Below, in pieces: positions 1 through 10,651 of a stretch of DNA of 37,219 nucleotides; positions within the stretch are counted from its first letter, which is position 1, and the number at the start of each line of letters is the position of its first letter. The stretch is from assembly GCA_001189345.1 (NCBI GenBank), contig LFKV01000028.1, positions 1 through 37,219 on the forward strand, read 5' to 3'. The stretch is from Candidatus Paraburkholderia kirkii. Lineage in GTDB: Bacteria > Pseudomonadota > Gammaproteobacteria > Burkholderiales > Burkholderiaceae. The notes beneath the pieces were generated by a model. That model had not been told where the DNA came from, did not search any database, and worked only from the letters and a program-made list of their open reading frames with translations. The position numbers and the translations under genes were made by a program.

Positions 1-1111
<1,111 letters not shown>

Positions 1112-1647
1112 GCGCTCCGACACGGAAGGATGGCCGGCAGCGCGCCTGCCGATGGCGCTGGCCGAACACGAGATCGCCGAGCGCGATCGACGCCGAATCG
1201 AACGTCACCTCAGGGACGCAAAGCTGCTGCCGGGCAAGACACTGGAGAACTTCAATTTCGACGCGGTGCCAATGGTGTCGCGCGCGCACGTCTCGGCGCT
1301 TTGCGCGGGCGACGGCTGGTTGCGTAACGGCACCAACCTGATTCTTCTAGGGCCTAGCGGAGGGGGCAAATCGTACCTGTCGTCGGCGATCGGACTGAGC
1401 CTGCTGGAGAAGGGCTGGAAGGTCTTCTTCGCTCGCACTACCGACCTCGTGCAACGGTTGCAGGTCGCGCGCCGCGAGCTCGCGCTGGAGTCCGCCGTCA
1501 ACCGGCTGGATCGCTTCGACCTGGTCATCCTGGACGATTTCGCATATGTCAGCAAGGATCAGGCAGAGACGTCGGTGCTGTTCGAGCTCATCAGCGCCAG
1601 GTATGAGCGCCGTTCCCTTTGCATAACGGCCAACCAGCCGTTTGGCG

Positions 1648-2016
1648 CGAGAGCGTGTTACGCGGCACCAGGCCGGCGGCTTCCAGCAGCAGGCGGATCT
1701 GGCGGATTGAGCGACGCGGGTTCTCACGTTTGGCCGCGAGCACCGCGACCTGCACCGGCTCGGGCAGCTTCGAGCGGCCAGTATCGGTACGGGGCGCATC
1801 GGACAGGCCAGCCAGTCCATTGCGGCGCCACGCGTAATACCACGTCTGCAGGGTCTTCTCGCTGATGTGGCGCCGGCGTGAACCGGAAATGGCGTATTCC
1901 TGCTGCGCGAGCTGCCGCACGATCTGCTGCAGTTCGCCGCGACTCAAGCGCTCGCGGCTGACCAGCGGGCCGAGCACCGACAGGCGGAACAGCGCCTTCG
2001 GATCGATATCGTTCAT
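1648..2016 (-). pseudogene. N-terminal fragment of a DDE (rve-type) transposase
   Basis: Read leftward from ATG 2014-2016, about 123 residues begin MNDIDPKALFRLSVLGPLVS and contain helix-turn-helix-like stretches (SEKTLQTWYYAWRRNG, RRSIRQIRLLLEAAGLV). This is the N-terminal DNA-binding part common to integrase-type transposases of Burkholderia insertion sequences, resembling the IS481 group; I cannot name the element. The catalytic domain is absent: at about 1648 the homology stops and runs into the truncated istB of the opposite strand. The frame stays open for about 19 more codons of unrelated sequence. The fragment records either an insertion into the IS21 copy or a deletion between two elements. 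Confidence 0.6.
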
Positions 2017-2047
2017 GGAGGTCCCTGTCGAAGTGAAGGAACCACCA

Positions 2048-2218
2048 TCAAAGCGCTGATCGTCGGCGCTGCGATCCGCTGCACCCATAACAGCCGTGAC
2101 ACCACAGGCAGCCACTGCCGCAATGCGGACAGCGATCGGGCCGGTAAGAAGCGGGAGAGCACTCAATCGCGCGACGATGTTGTTCGAGGCAGAGAAAGGC
2201 AAATGCAATGCGATGCAT
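2048..2218 (-). pseudogene. possible zinc-ribbon remnant of an IS-associated ORF
   Basis: Leftward translation contains SYRPDRCPHCGSGCLWCHGC, a Cys-x-x-Cys cluster like that at the start of zinc-ribbon proteins that accompany some Burkholderia insertion sequences. The usual downstream second Cys pair and the body of the protein are missing, and the frame ends shortly before the transposase fragment that starts at 2016. It may be the truncated first ORF of the same element or a separate relic. The assignment rests on a short Cys-rich stretch only. Confidence 0.3.
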
Positions 2219-2902
2219 GGCCCGTCTGTTCTTGATGTGTTTGTACGACGCCTGAGAAACATCGCACGATATCAGAGCAGCGCCGGCCATCCTGCTACCC
2301 CTCATGTCTCGCGCTGCGCGCGGTAATCGACAAAACATCGTCCTGGCTGACCGCGCGACAATCTCACCCCTCCCAGCTCATTCTGCGCGCGACGTAACAC
2401 ATGGTCAGTAGCGTCCGATATTCCACCCGCGTCAACCCCACGCAGGAACGCAGATGCCCAGAAGGATCTCACGCGCGCGGGCGCGACAGTCTGCGTGCCT
2501 CCCGAAGCTTGAGCCGCAAGGACGCTGAGGGATTCCAAAGCGCCTGTGCAAGCCTTGTGGGGCAAGGCTTTTCACCAATTCGATCCGGCAAATACAACAA
2601 AAGATACAATGGTCCGAGGTTTTGCCGCAAATATCGCGACCTTGCAACGGGAATCTGACCGCACCGGCTTACCCGAAAGCAACGTGCGTCGAGAGTCAGG
2701 GCATCATGAAGGCTGGCCGCGAAATAATGGATCGTCTTCGCTGTCTGCGTGTCTGTCCAGAGTAGCGGCTGTTAGGCGAAATTGATCATGGATCAGATGA
2801 GGGTCTGAATATCTGGCGACACGGCTTCCATCCATACGCCTCGTGACCCGTTAGCCTGTGGACACGCCGCCTCCGACAGCACAAAGTGAACGGACATCGC
2901 CT
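2219..2902. other. about 680 bp without a recognisable gene
   Basis: Between the transposase remnants and the IS end in front of metN I find no reading frame with recognisable protein motifs, no tRNA-like fold and no convincing terminator. The frames present here lack credible ribosome-binding sites. The stretch is best read as eroded sequence left by IS-mediated deletions upstream of metN. Confidence 0.5.
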
Positions 2903-2940
2903 TGACCGGCCGGGCGTCCGGTTATGCGGGGGCAAGTCCA
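2903..2940 (+). repeat. solitary right end of an IS2-like (IS3-family) element
   Basis: The stretch ending gtccggttatgcgggggcaa and then gtcca at 2940 matches, with one or two differences, the right end of the complete IS3-family element at about 35957-35994 (same gtccggttatgcggg core, same final gcaagtcca). No other part of the element is recognisable to its left. It abuts metN exactly where metN homology begins (2941). This is a solo IS end left by an insertion followed by deletion of the element body and of the metN 5' end. Confidence 0.75.
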
Positions 2941-3903
2941 AATCTGACGATTCCGGCCGGCGAAGTGTTCGGCATCATCGGGCGCAGCGGTGCGGGCAAG
3001 AGCACGCTGGTGCGCACCGTCAATCTGTTGACGCGGCCGAGCGAAGGCAATGTGATCGTCGACGGGCGCGATCTCACGACGCTTTCCCGGGACGACCTGC
3101 GCGCGGCCCGCCGCGACATCGGCATGATCTTTCAGCACTTCAATCTGCTGTCGTCGCGCACGGTGTTCGACAATGTCGCGCTGCCGCTCGAGCTCGCGGG
3201 CAAGAAGCGCGCGGAGATCGAAGCGGCCGTGCTGCCGCTGCTCGAGCTCGTCGGCCTGACGACGCACAAGGACAAGTATCCCGCGCAGATCAGCGGCGGG
3301 CAGAAGCAGCGCGTGGGCATCGCGCGGGCGCTCGCGAGCAATCCGAAGGTCCTGCTCTCGGACGAAGCGACCTCCACGCTCGACCCCGAAACCACGCGCG
3401 CCATTCTCGATCTGCTGCGCAAGATCAATCGCGAGCTCGGGCTCACGATCGTGCTCATCACGCACCAGATGGAAGTCATCAAGCAGGTGTGCGACCGCGT
3501 CGCGGTGCTCGAGGCGGGGCGCGTGGTGGAAGAGGGCAAGGTCGTCGATGTCTTCATGCAGCCGCATCACGAAGTCACGCGTGCCCTGATCGGCGACGTC
3601 ATCGCGCACAAGCTGCCGCCTGCGCTCAAGGCGCGCGTCAGCGAGCGCCTGAAGACGGGCAGCGGCCATCTGCTGCGGCTCGCGTTCACGGGCTCGGGCG
3701 TCGATCAGCCGATTCTCTCCGAGACGATTCGCCGCTACGAGCTCGACTTCAACATCCTGCACGGCCAGATCGACGAGATTCAGGGCCAGGCATTCGGCTC
3801 GCTCGCGGTGCTCGCGGGCGGGCAGCCGGTGAAGGTCGCCGAGGCGATCGAATATTTGCGCTCGCAAGGCGTCGTGGTGGAGGAGCTGTCCCATGTTGAG
3901 TGA
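2941..3903 (+). pseudogene. metN: MetN, methionine ABC transporter ATPase, 5' end removed by an IS end
   Basis: MetN powers import of D- and L-methionine with MetI and MetQ. The retained part starts at [20 protein letters not shown] and keeps Walker A (GRSGAGKS), the signature SGGQKQR, Walker B ([14 protein letters not shown]), the switch His (ITHQME) and the C-terminal regulatory NIL domain (from about [13 protein letters not shown]). Roughly the first 25 residues, with the original start and promoter, are replaced by IS-end sequence; a TTG/ATG reading into the IS end would give a hybrid N-terminus. The stop at 3901-3903 overlaps the metI start by 11 bases, as expected in this operon. The N-terminal aromatic stacking segment and normal expression signals are gone, so function is doubtful even though the rest is uninterrupted. 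Confidence 0.85.
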
Positions 3904-4545
3904 AATGTTCGACATGTTCGTGCAGTCGTTCTGGGAAACGCTAGTCATGGTCGGCATCTCGGGACTGGTCGGGGCGGCACTCGGGCTTTCGCTCGGCGTG
4001 CTGCTCTATCTCACCGATCGCGACAGTGTGCTGCAGAACGTCGCGGTGAATCGCGTGCTGGGCGGCATCGTCAACGCGGTGCGCTCGACGTCCTTCATCA
4101 TTCTCCTCGTCGCGGTGATTCCGTTTACGCGGCTCGTCGTCGGCTCGTCGATCGGAACCGCGGCGGCTGTCGTGCCGCTGACCATCGCCGCCGCGCCGTT
4201 CATCGCGCGGCTCGTGGAAACCGCGCTGCGCGAGGTCGATCGCGGCCTCATCGAAGCCGCGCAAGCGATGGGCGCGACCACGAGTCAGATCGTCTTCAAG
4301 GTGCTCCTGCCGGAATCGCTGCCGGGCGTCGTCGCGGGGCTGACGATCACCTTCGTGTCGCTCGTCGGCTATTCGGCGATGGCGGGCGCGATCGGCGGCG
4401 GCGGCCTCGGCGATCTGGGCATCCGCACGGCTATCAGCGCTTCCTGCCGGAAGTGATGGTGACGGTCGTCGTCATCCTGATCGTGTTCGTGCAGCTCGTG
4501 CAGTCCTTCGGCGACTGGCTCGTGTGGCGCCTGAGCCACAAATGA
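3893..4545 (+). pseudogene. metI: MetI, methionine ABC transporter permease, frameshifted near the end
   Basis: The frame opens with [20 protein letters not shown] and encodes a hydrophobic inner-membrane permease with several transmembrane segments and the loop that contacts MetN (EAAQAMGATTSQIVFKVLLP). After GGGLGDLGIR the frame slips and ends at 4456. Restoring one base (an expected tac codon reads as ac near 4426) gives the family ending YGYQRFLPEVMVTVVV ... DWLVWRLSHK and a stop at 4543-4545. A single-base deletion therefore removes the last transmembrane helix of about 40 residues. It overlaps metN by 11 bases and metQ follows 25 bases later. Confidence 0.9.
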
Positions 4546-4570
4546 CTCTCCATAAAAGAAAGGCTTGTCC

Positions 4571-5365
4571 ATGCAACGTCGATTCATTCTGAAATTTGCC
4601 GTCGCGCTGCTGGGCGCAACACTGTTCAACGGCGTCGCGCTTGCCGAAGACGCGATCAAGATAGGCGTGACAGGCGGCCCGCATGCGCAGATCATGGACG
4701 TGGTGAAGCAGGTCGCCGCGAAGAACGGCCTCAAGATCACGGTCGTCGAGTTCTCCGACTGCGTGCAGCCGAACGCCGCGCTCGCCGCCGGCGATCTCGA
4801 CGCGAATAGCTATCAGCATCTGCCGTATCTCGACGCGCAGGTGAAGGATCGCGGCTACAAGCTCATCAAGATCGCGGATACGGTGACGTTCCCGATGGGC
4901 ATCTATTCAAAGAAGGTGAAGTCGCTCGCGGCGCTTTCGAACGGCGCGTGCATCGCGGTGCCGAACGATCCGACCAATGGCGGGCGCGCGCTGCTGCTCC
5001 TGCAGAAGCAGGGCCTCATCAAGCTGTGCGCGGACGCGGGCCTGAAGGCGACGCCACTCGACATCGTCGAGAATCCGAAGAAGCTGAAGATCGTGGAGCT
5101 CGACGCGGCGCAGATTCCGCGTTCGCTGGGCGACGTCGACGCCGCCGCCATTAACACGAACTTCGCGATGGAAGCGGGTCTCAAGCCCAGGTCGGATGCG
5201 ATCGCGATCGAGGATCCGCGCGGGCCGTACGTGAACACCATCGCGATTCGCGCCGCCGACAAGGACAAGTCGTAGGTCGCCAGGCTGATTGCGGCCTATC
5301 ACTCGCCCGAGGTGAAGCAGTTCATCGAAGGCAAATACGCGGGGGCCGTGATTACGGCGTGGTGA
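4571..5365 (+). pseudogene. metQ: MetQ, methionine-binding protein, premature stop
   Basis: MetQ is the periplasmic substrate-binding component. ATG 4571 is preferred over the TTG at 4565. It gives a signal peptide (MQRRFILKFAVALLGATLFN, then GVALA/ED) and the NlpA-family body (IKIGVTGGPHAQIMDVVKQ, DLDANSYQHLPYL, AAAINTNFAMEAGL). Codon 5273-5275 is TAG where the family has Trp (DKDKS-stop-VARLIAAYHSPEVKQF), which a single G to A change explains. The same frame continues 29 more codons to the natural TGA at 5363-5365 (ending GAVITAW). The product would lack its C-terminal helix. No lipobox Cys is seen, so it would be a soluble periplasmic form. Confidence 0.9.
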
Positions 5366-5404
5366 GCACGTCTCGCGGCCGGATTCGGGTTTTCGTGGAT
5401 ATAA

Positions 5405-5422
5405 ATAGAACGATCGTTCTAT
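5405..5422. promoter_or_regulatory. perfect 18-bp palindrome, probable TetR-type operator
   Basis: The sequence atagaacgatcgttctat is identical to its reverse complement and sits in AT-rich surroundings upstream of etfB. A gaacg core mirrored as cgttc is typical of operators bound by TetR/AcrR dimers, including regulators of fatty-acid oxidation genes. The regulator is not encoded in the window. The site is about 75 bases upstream of the proposed -10 of etfB. The palindrome is directly visible; the regulator class is inferred. Confidence 0.55.
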
Positions 5423-5496
5423 AAAATTGGGCCAATACCTATGGCACGACTACCCAACCCACCCGATTGCGGCGGGGATAGCTGACGCGTCGCTCG

Positions 5497-5502
5497 TATA
5501 AT
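5497..5502 (+). promoter_or_regulatory. probable -10 element (TATAAT) for etfBA
   Basis: A perfect TATAAT lies 40 bases before the etfB start codon. No clear -35 hexamer is visible at 16-18 bases spacing, so the promoter may be weak or activator-dependent. Confidence 0.4.
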
Positions 5503-5541
5503 AACGCTGGGTTGATGTAATCGTAACTTTGGAGCGTGTGC

Positions 5542-6291
5542 ATGAAAATTCTGGTGCCAGTCAAGCGCGTGGTCGACTACAATGTGAAGGTCCGGGTGAA
5601 GTCGGACAACACGAGAGTCGACATCGCCAACGTGAAGATGTCGATGAACCCGTTCGACGAGATCGCCATGGAAGAGGCGGTGCGTCTGAAGGAAGCGGGC
5701 GTGGCCACGGAAGTGATCGCGGTGTCGTGCGGGGTGACGCAATGTCAGGAAACGCTGCGCACGGCGCTGGCCATCGGCGCGGATCGCGCGATCCTGGTTG
5801 AATTCGCAGAGGAATTGCAGCCGCTGGCGGTGGCGAAGATCCTGAAAGCGCTGGTCGATCAGGAGAAGCCGGAGCTGGTCATCCTCGGCAAGCAGGCGAT
5901 CGACGACGACTCGAACCAGACCGGTCAGATGCTGGCTGCGCTGGCGGGTCTGCCGCAGGCGACGTTCGCCTCGAAGGTCGTGATCGCGGAGGGCAAGGCG
6001 AGGGTGTCGCGTGAAGTCGATGGCGGCGCCGAAACGCTGTCGCTGAAGCTCCCGGCCGTGGTGACGACCGATCTGCGCCTGAACGAGCCGCGCTATGTGA
6101 CGCTGCCCAACATCATGAAGGCGAAGAAGAAGCCGCTGACGACGGCGAAGCCGGCGGCGTTGGGCGTGGATGTGACGCCGCGTCTGAAGACCCTGAAGGT
6201 CACGGAGCCGCCCAAGCGCAGCGCCGGCGTCACGGTGCCGGATGTGAAGACGCTGGTGGAGAAGCTCAAGACCGAAGCCAAGGTGCTATAA
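5542..6291 (+). CDS. etfB: electron transfer flavoprotein, beta subunit
   Basis: EtfB pairs with EtfA to form the FAD- and AMP-binding heterodimer that accepts electrons from acyl-CoA dehydrogenases and passes them to ETF:quinone oxidoreductase. The 249-residue product starts [20 protein letters not shown] and has the typical ETF-beta body (DPFDE-like [44 protein letters not shown] with the conserved Asp-rich loop). ATG 5542 is chosen over GTG 5536 because it fits the conserved N-terminus and has ggagcg upstream. It is uninterrupted, and etfA follows after 15 bases with its own ggagac Shine-Dalgarno sequence. Confidence 0.95.
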   Translation: MKILVPVKRVVDYNVKVRVKSDNTRVDIANVKMSMNPFDEIAMEEAVRLKEAGVATEVIAVSCGVTQCQETLRTALAIGADRAILVEFAEELQPLAVAKILKALVDQEKPELVILGKQAIDDDSNQTGQMLAALAGLPQATFASKVVIAEGKARVSREVDGGAETLSLKLPAVVTTDLRLNEPRYVTLPNIMKAKKKPLTTAKPAALGVDVTPRLKTLKVTEPPKRSAGVTVPDVKTLVEKLKTEAKVL

Positions 6292-6306
6292 GGGAGACGG
6301 ACGAAA

Positions 6307-7242
6307 ATGACGATTCTGGTTATTGCAGAGCATGATAATGCGTCGATCAAGGCGGCGACGCTGAACACAGTGGCGGCCGCTGCGAAGATCGGCGGCGATG
6401 TGCATGTGCTGGTCGCTGGCTCGAACGCGCAAGGCGCGGCGGATGCAGCGGCGAAGATCGCGGGCGTGTCGAAAGTGCTGCTGGCCGATGCGCCCCAACT
6501 CGCCGAAGGCCTGGCGGAAAACGTCGAGGCGACGGTGCTGAACATCGCGAAGGACTATTCGCACATCCTGGCGCCTGCTACGGCTTACGGCAAGAACATC
6601 GCACCGCGCATCGCGGCGCATCTGGATGTCGCGCAGATCAGCGACATCACCGCGGTCGACAGCGCCGACACGTTCGAGCGTCCGATCTATGCGGGCAATG
6701 CCATCGCGACGGTCCAGTCGAGCGATCCGATCAAGGTGATCACGGTACGCGCGACGGGCTTCGATCCGGTGGTGGCGGAAGGCGGCAACGCGCAAGTCGA
6801 GAAGATCGAAGCGGCAGCCGACGCGGGCATCTCGCAGTTCGTGAGCCGCGAGGTGATGAAGCTGGACCGTCCGGAGCTGACGAGCGCGAACATCATCGTG
6901 TCGGGCGGTCGGGGCCTGGGCAGTGGCGAGAACTACACGAAGATGCTGGAGCCTTTGGCGGACAAGCTAGGCGCGGCGCTGGGCGCCTCGCGCGCGGCGG
7001 TGGACGCGGGCTACGTGCCGAACGACTATCAAGTGGGACAGACCGGCAAGATCGTCGCGCCGCAGCTGTACGTGGCGGTGGGCATCTCGGGGGCGATCCA
7101 GCATCTGGCGGGCATGAAGGACTCGAAGGTGATCGTGGCGATCAACAAGGACGCCGAAGCCCCGATTTTCAGCGTGGCCGATTACGGTCTCGTCGGCGAT
7201 CTCTTTGCCGTCGTGCCCGAGCTGGTGAAGGAACTCGGCTGA
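6307..7242 (+). CDS. etfA: electron transfer flavoprotein, alpha subunit
   Basis: The 311-residue FAD-binding subunit starts [20 protein letters not shown]. The N-terminal domain is followed by the C-terminal FAD domain with the signature region [56 protein letters not shown] and [20 protein letters not shown]. Length and motifs are normal and there are no disruptions. It is translated from the same message as etfB and ends in a strong terminator. Its usual electron donor in this neighbourhood, the acyl-CoA dehydrogenase immediately downstream, is broken, so EtfAB presumably still serves other dehydrogenases encoded elsewhere. Confidence 0.96.
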   Translation: MTILVIAEHDNASIKAATLNTVAAAAKIGGDVHVLVAGSNAQGAADAAAKIAGVSKVLLADAPQLAEGLAENVEATVLNIAKDYSHILAPATAYGKNIAPRIAAHLDVAQISDITAVDSADTFERPIYAGNAIATVQSSDPIKVITVRATGFDPVVAEGGNAQVEKIEAAADAGISQFVSREVMKLDRPELTSANIIVSGGRGLGSGENYTKMLEPLADKLGAALGASRAAVDAGYVPNDYQVGQTGKIVAPQLYVAVGISGAIQHLAGMKDSKVIVAINKDAEAPIFSVADYGLVGDLFAVVPELVKELG

Positions 7243-7283
7243 CCCCGTGCCGCGTGAGTGACGCACTCGCCAAAAACAAGAAG

Positions 7284-7314
7284 AAGGGCGCGACAGACGT
7301 TGCGCCCTTTTTTT
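7284..7314 (+). terminator. rho-independent terminator after etfA
   Basis: An 8-bp stem (aagggcgc / gcgccctt) with a 10-base loop is followed by a run of seven T. It separates etfBA from the acyl-CoA dehydrogenase gene. Confidence 0.9.
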
Positions 7315-7348
7315 GCGCCGAACATCCGATAAAGGAGGAGACAGGACA

Positions 7349-9139
7349 ATGAGTTATCACGCCCCGGTCAAGGACATGCTGTTCGTGATGAAAGAGCTGG
7401 CCGATATCGACAGTATCGCCGCTCTGCCCGGTCACGAGGACGCGGGCTTCGACACGGCTCAGGCCGTCGTCTAGGAAGTGGCGCGCTTTTGCGGCGAAAT
7501 CGTCGCGCCGCTGAACGTCGCGGGCGACCGCAATCCGAGCGCCTGGGCGAACGGCGAAGTCACGACGACGCCTGGCTTCAAGGATGCGTTCCGTCAGTTC
7601 GCCGAAGGCGGCTGGCAGGGTGTCGTGCATCCGGCGGACTTCGGCGGCCAGGGCTTGCCGAAGCTCATCGCGACGCCGTGCATCGAGATGCTCAACTCGG
7701 CGAATCTGTCGTTCGCGCTGTGTCCGCTGCTGACCGACGGCGCGATCGAAGCGCTGCTCACCGCGGGCAGCGACGAGCAGAAGGCGCGCTATCTGCCGAA
7801 GTTCATCACGGGCGAATGGGCCGGCACGATGAATCTCACCGAGCCGCAGGCCGGCTCCGATCTCGCGCTCGTGCGCACGCGCGCCGAGCCGCAGGGCGAC
7901 GGCACTTACAAGCTGTTCGGCACGAAGATCTTCATCACTTACGGCGAGCACGACATGGCGCAGAACATCGTGCATCTCGTGCTTGGACGTCCGCCCGACG
8001 CCCCCGAAGGCGTAAAGGGCATTTCGCTGTTCCTCGTGCCGAAGTTCCTGGTCAACGACGACGGCTCGCTCGGCGTGCGCAACGACGTGCATTGCGTGTC
8101 GATCGAGCACAAGCTCGGCATCAAGGCGAGCCCGACCGCCGTGCTGCAATACGGCGATCACGGCGGCGCGATCGGCTATCTGGTCGACGAGGAGAGTCGC
8201 GGGCTCGAATACATGTTCATCATGATGAACGCGGCGCGTTTCGCGGTCGGCATGCAGGGCGTGGCGATTGCCGAGCGCGCGTATCAGCAGGTGGTCGCGT
8301 ACGCGAAGGAGCGCATGCAGAGCCGTCCCGTCGACGGCAGCGCGAAAGAGCCGGTAACGATCATTCACCATCCCGACGTGCGCCGCATGCTCGCGACGAT
8401 GCGCGCCTACACCGAGGGCGCCCGCGCGCTCGCCTACGTGGCGGCGGCGCACAGCGATCTCGCGCATGGCCACGCCGACGAAGACGCGCGCAGGAGCCAT
8501 CAGGCGATCTACGAATACCTCGTGCCGATCGTGAAGGGCTTCAGCACGGAAATGTCGGTCGAGGTTGCGAGTCTCGGCGTGCAGGCGCACGGCGGCATGG
8601 GCTTCATCGAGGAGACGGGCGCGGCGCAGCACTATCGCGATGCGCGCATCCTGCCGATCTACGAGGGCACGACGGCGATCCAGGCCAACGACCTCGTCGG
8701 ACGCAAGACGGTGCGCGACGGTGGCCGCGCGGCGCAGGCACTGCTCGCGCAGATCGATCAGACCATCGCGGCGCTCGCCGAGGCCGAAGGCCAGCCGTTC
8801 AAGTCGATGCATCGGCACCTGAGCGCGGGGAGCCTGTCGCTGGCGCGCGCGATCGAGTTCATCGTCGCGAAGTTCAGGAGCGATCCGAATGCCGCGTTCG
8901 CGGGCAGCGTGCCGTATCTGCGGCTCGCGGGCATCGTGCTGAGCGGATGACAACTGGCGCGCGCGATGCTCGTCTCTAACGCCCGGCGTGCGGAGGACGA
9001 GCGCTTTCATTCGGCGAAGATCGCGACGGCGGAGTTCTTCGCGGAACATATCCTGTCGTATGCGCCGGGCATCGAGGCGTCGATCGTCAGCGCGAACGGG
9101 AAGAAAGGAGTGCTCGTGCTGAGCGAAGATCAGTTCTAG
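7349..9139 (+). pseudogene. acyl-CoA dehydrogenase (about 596-residue type), two in-frame stops
   Basis: The ATG follows aaaggaggagacagg and opens MSYHAPVKDMLFVMKELADI, the start of the large acyl-CoA dehydrogenases related to DmdC that have an extra C-terminal domain. Flavin and substrate motifs are present (MNLTEPQAGSDLALVRTRAE, AARFAVGMQGVAIAERAYQQ, and YEGTTAIQANDLVGRK with the likely catalytic Glu). Codon 42 (7472-7474) is TAG, and 8948-8950 is TGA where the family has Trp (IVLSG-stop-QLARAMLV). The natural stop is 9137-9139, after LSEDQF. The frame is otherwise intact through 596 codons, so two point mutations inactivate it. It is normally co-regulated with etfBA in fatty-acid oxidation. 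Confidence 0.92.
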
Positions 9140-9144
9140 AAGCG

Positions 9145-9170
9145 ACGAAGGCGCCGCGAGGCGCCTTCGT
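9145..9170. terminator. bidirectional terminator between convergent genes
   Basis: An 11-bp perfect stem (acgaaggcgcc / ggcgccttcgt) around a gcga loop lies between the dead acyl-CoA dehydrogenase and dadA, which converge here. It is followed on the + strand by tcttt. Confidence 0.8.
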
Positions 9171-9190
9171 TCTTTCACGCGGTAGCCGGA

Positions 9191-10483
9191 TCAGGCGTTC
9201 GCGTAATCCGGCCGCGTCTTCACGCCGGCATCGCCGAAATAGCGATGCACCGACAGATCGTCCGCGCGGATCGCGGGCTGCTTGCCGGACATCAGATCGG
9301 CAAGCAACTGGCCCGAGCCGCATGACATCGCCCAGCCGAGCGTGCCGTGACCCGTGTTCAGGAACAGGTTTGGCACGGGCGTGCGGCCGACGATCGGCGT
9401 GCCGTCCGGCGTCATCGGGCGCAGGCCGGTCCAGAACGTGGCGTTCGCGGTGTCGCCGCCGCCCGGGAACAGGTCGTTTACGCACATCTCCAGCGTCTCG
9501 CGGCGCGCCTTCTTCAGCTGCTTGTCGTAGCCGACGATTTCCGCCATGCCGCCCACGCGAATGCGGTCGTCGAAACGCGTGATCGCGATCTTGTAGGTCT
9601 CGTCGAGCACGGTCGAGACCGGCGCGCGGCTCGCATCGACGATCGGCGCGGTGATCGAATAGCCTTTGAGCGGATAAACCGGAATCTTCACGAGATCGCC
9701 CAAGAGCTTCGGCGAATAGGAACCGAGCGCGACCACATACGAATCGGCCTGCACCAGTTCCTTGCCGTACTGCACGCCCGCGATGCGGCCGTTGCTGATG
9801 GCGAGCGCGTCGATCGGCGTGTTGTAACGGAACTTGACGTCGAGCGCTTCGGCCATCGCGGCGAGGCGCGTCGTGAACATCTGGCAGTCGCCGGTTTCGT
9901 CGTTCGGCAGGCGCAGGCCGCCCGTCAGCTTGTGCGAGACGGCGGCGAGGGCGGGCTCGGCTTTCTTCAGTTCGTCGGCCGTGAGCAGCTCGAACGGCAC
10001 GTTCGCGTCCTTCAGCACGGCGATGTCCTTGCCCGCGCCATCGAACTGCTGCTGCGTGCGGAACAGCTGCAGTGTGCCGCCGGTGCGGCCTTCATACCGG
10101 ATGCCGGTGTCGGCGCGCAACGCTTGCAGGCAGTCGCGGCTGTATTCGGCCAGGCGCACCATGCGGCCCTTGTTCACCGTGTAGCGATCCTGCGTGCAGT
10201 TGCGCAGCATCTGCCACATCCATTGCAGCTGGTTCATCGTGCCGTCGAGGCGGATGGCGAGCGGCGCGTGCTTCTCGAACATCCACTTCACGGCCTTGAG
10301 CGGCACGCCCGGCGCGGCCCACGGCGAGGCGTAGCCCGGGGAGATCTGTCCGGCATTGGCGAAGCTCGTTTCGAGGGCGGGGCCGGCTTCACGATCGATG
10401 ACCGTGACTTCGTGGCCGGCGCGAGCAAGGTAATAAGCGCTCGTCACGCCGACGACGCCGCTTCCAAAAATAACGATTCGCAT
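9191..10483 (-). CDS. dadA: D-amino acid dehydrogenase small subunit
   Basis: DadA is a membrane-associated FAD enzyme that deaminates D-alanine and other D-amino acids to 2-oxo acids, feeding electrons to the respiratory chain. The product begins [20 protein letters not shown], with the dinucleotide-binding GxGxxG, followed by [20 protein letters not shown]. The C-terminal FAD/substrate region has [19 protein letters not shown] and [20 protein letters not shown]. The ATG at 10481-10483 is chosen because the conserved N-terminus starts there and ggagat precedes it; the frame runs 26 codons further upstream without family support. At 430 residues the length is normal. It is divergent from lrp, the expected regulator of alanine catabolism. 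Confidence 0.93.
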   Translation of the reverse strand: MRIVIFGSGVVGVTSAYYLARAGHEVTVIDREAGPALETSFANAGQISPGYASPWAAPGVPLKAVKWMFEKHAPLAIRLDGTMNQLQWMWQMLRNCTQDRYTVNKGRMVRLAEYSRDCLQALRADTGIRYEGRTGGTLQLFRTQQQFDGAGKDIAVLKDANVPFELLTADELKKAEPALAAVSHKLTGGLRLPNDETGDCQMFTTRLAAMAEALDVKFRYNTPIDALAISNGRIAGVQYGKELVQADSYVVALGSYSPKLLGDLVKIPVYPLKGYSITAPIVDASRAPVSTVLDETYKIAITRFDDRIRVGGMAEIVGYDKQLKKARRETLEMCVNDLFPGGGDTANATFWTGLRPMTPDGTPIVGRTPVPNLFLNTGHGTLGWAMSCGSGQLLADLMSGKQPAIRADDLSVHRYFGDAGVKTRPDYANA

Positions 10484-10651
10484 GTGATCTCCATCGAAAA
10501 TTCGGGAAACTTCCGCGCTTTTCACCCGAGAGTCGCCCGAAAAGTCGATCGAGCCGGTCAACGGAAGTTCGTATAGTATTATCGCCTATAATATATATGG
10601 GTATGTAGCCAGTTTTAGTTATTGTATTTGGTCGATTTTCAGGGAAAACCA
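10484..10651. promoter_or_regulatory. divergent dadA/lrp control region
   Basis: These 168 bases separate the two divergent genes and are markedly AT-rich. A perfect TATAAT at 10587-10592 is placed for rightward transcription of lrp. Lrp-family regulators commonly bind such intergenic regions to control dadA and themselves; that role here is inferred from gene arrangement. Confidence 0.5.

Noticed and set aside
4571..4640. MetQ as a lipoprotein
   Set aside because: The signal region ends NGVALAED without a Cys, so signal peptidase I cleavage fits better.
7169..9178. A leftward frame of about 670 codons antisense to the acyl-CoA dehydrogenase
   Set aside because: It is a shadow of the dehydrogenase codon pattern with Arg/His-rich composition and no family motif.
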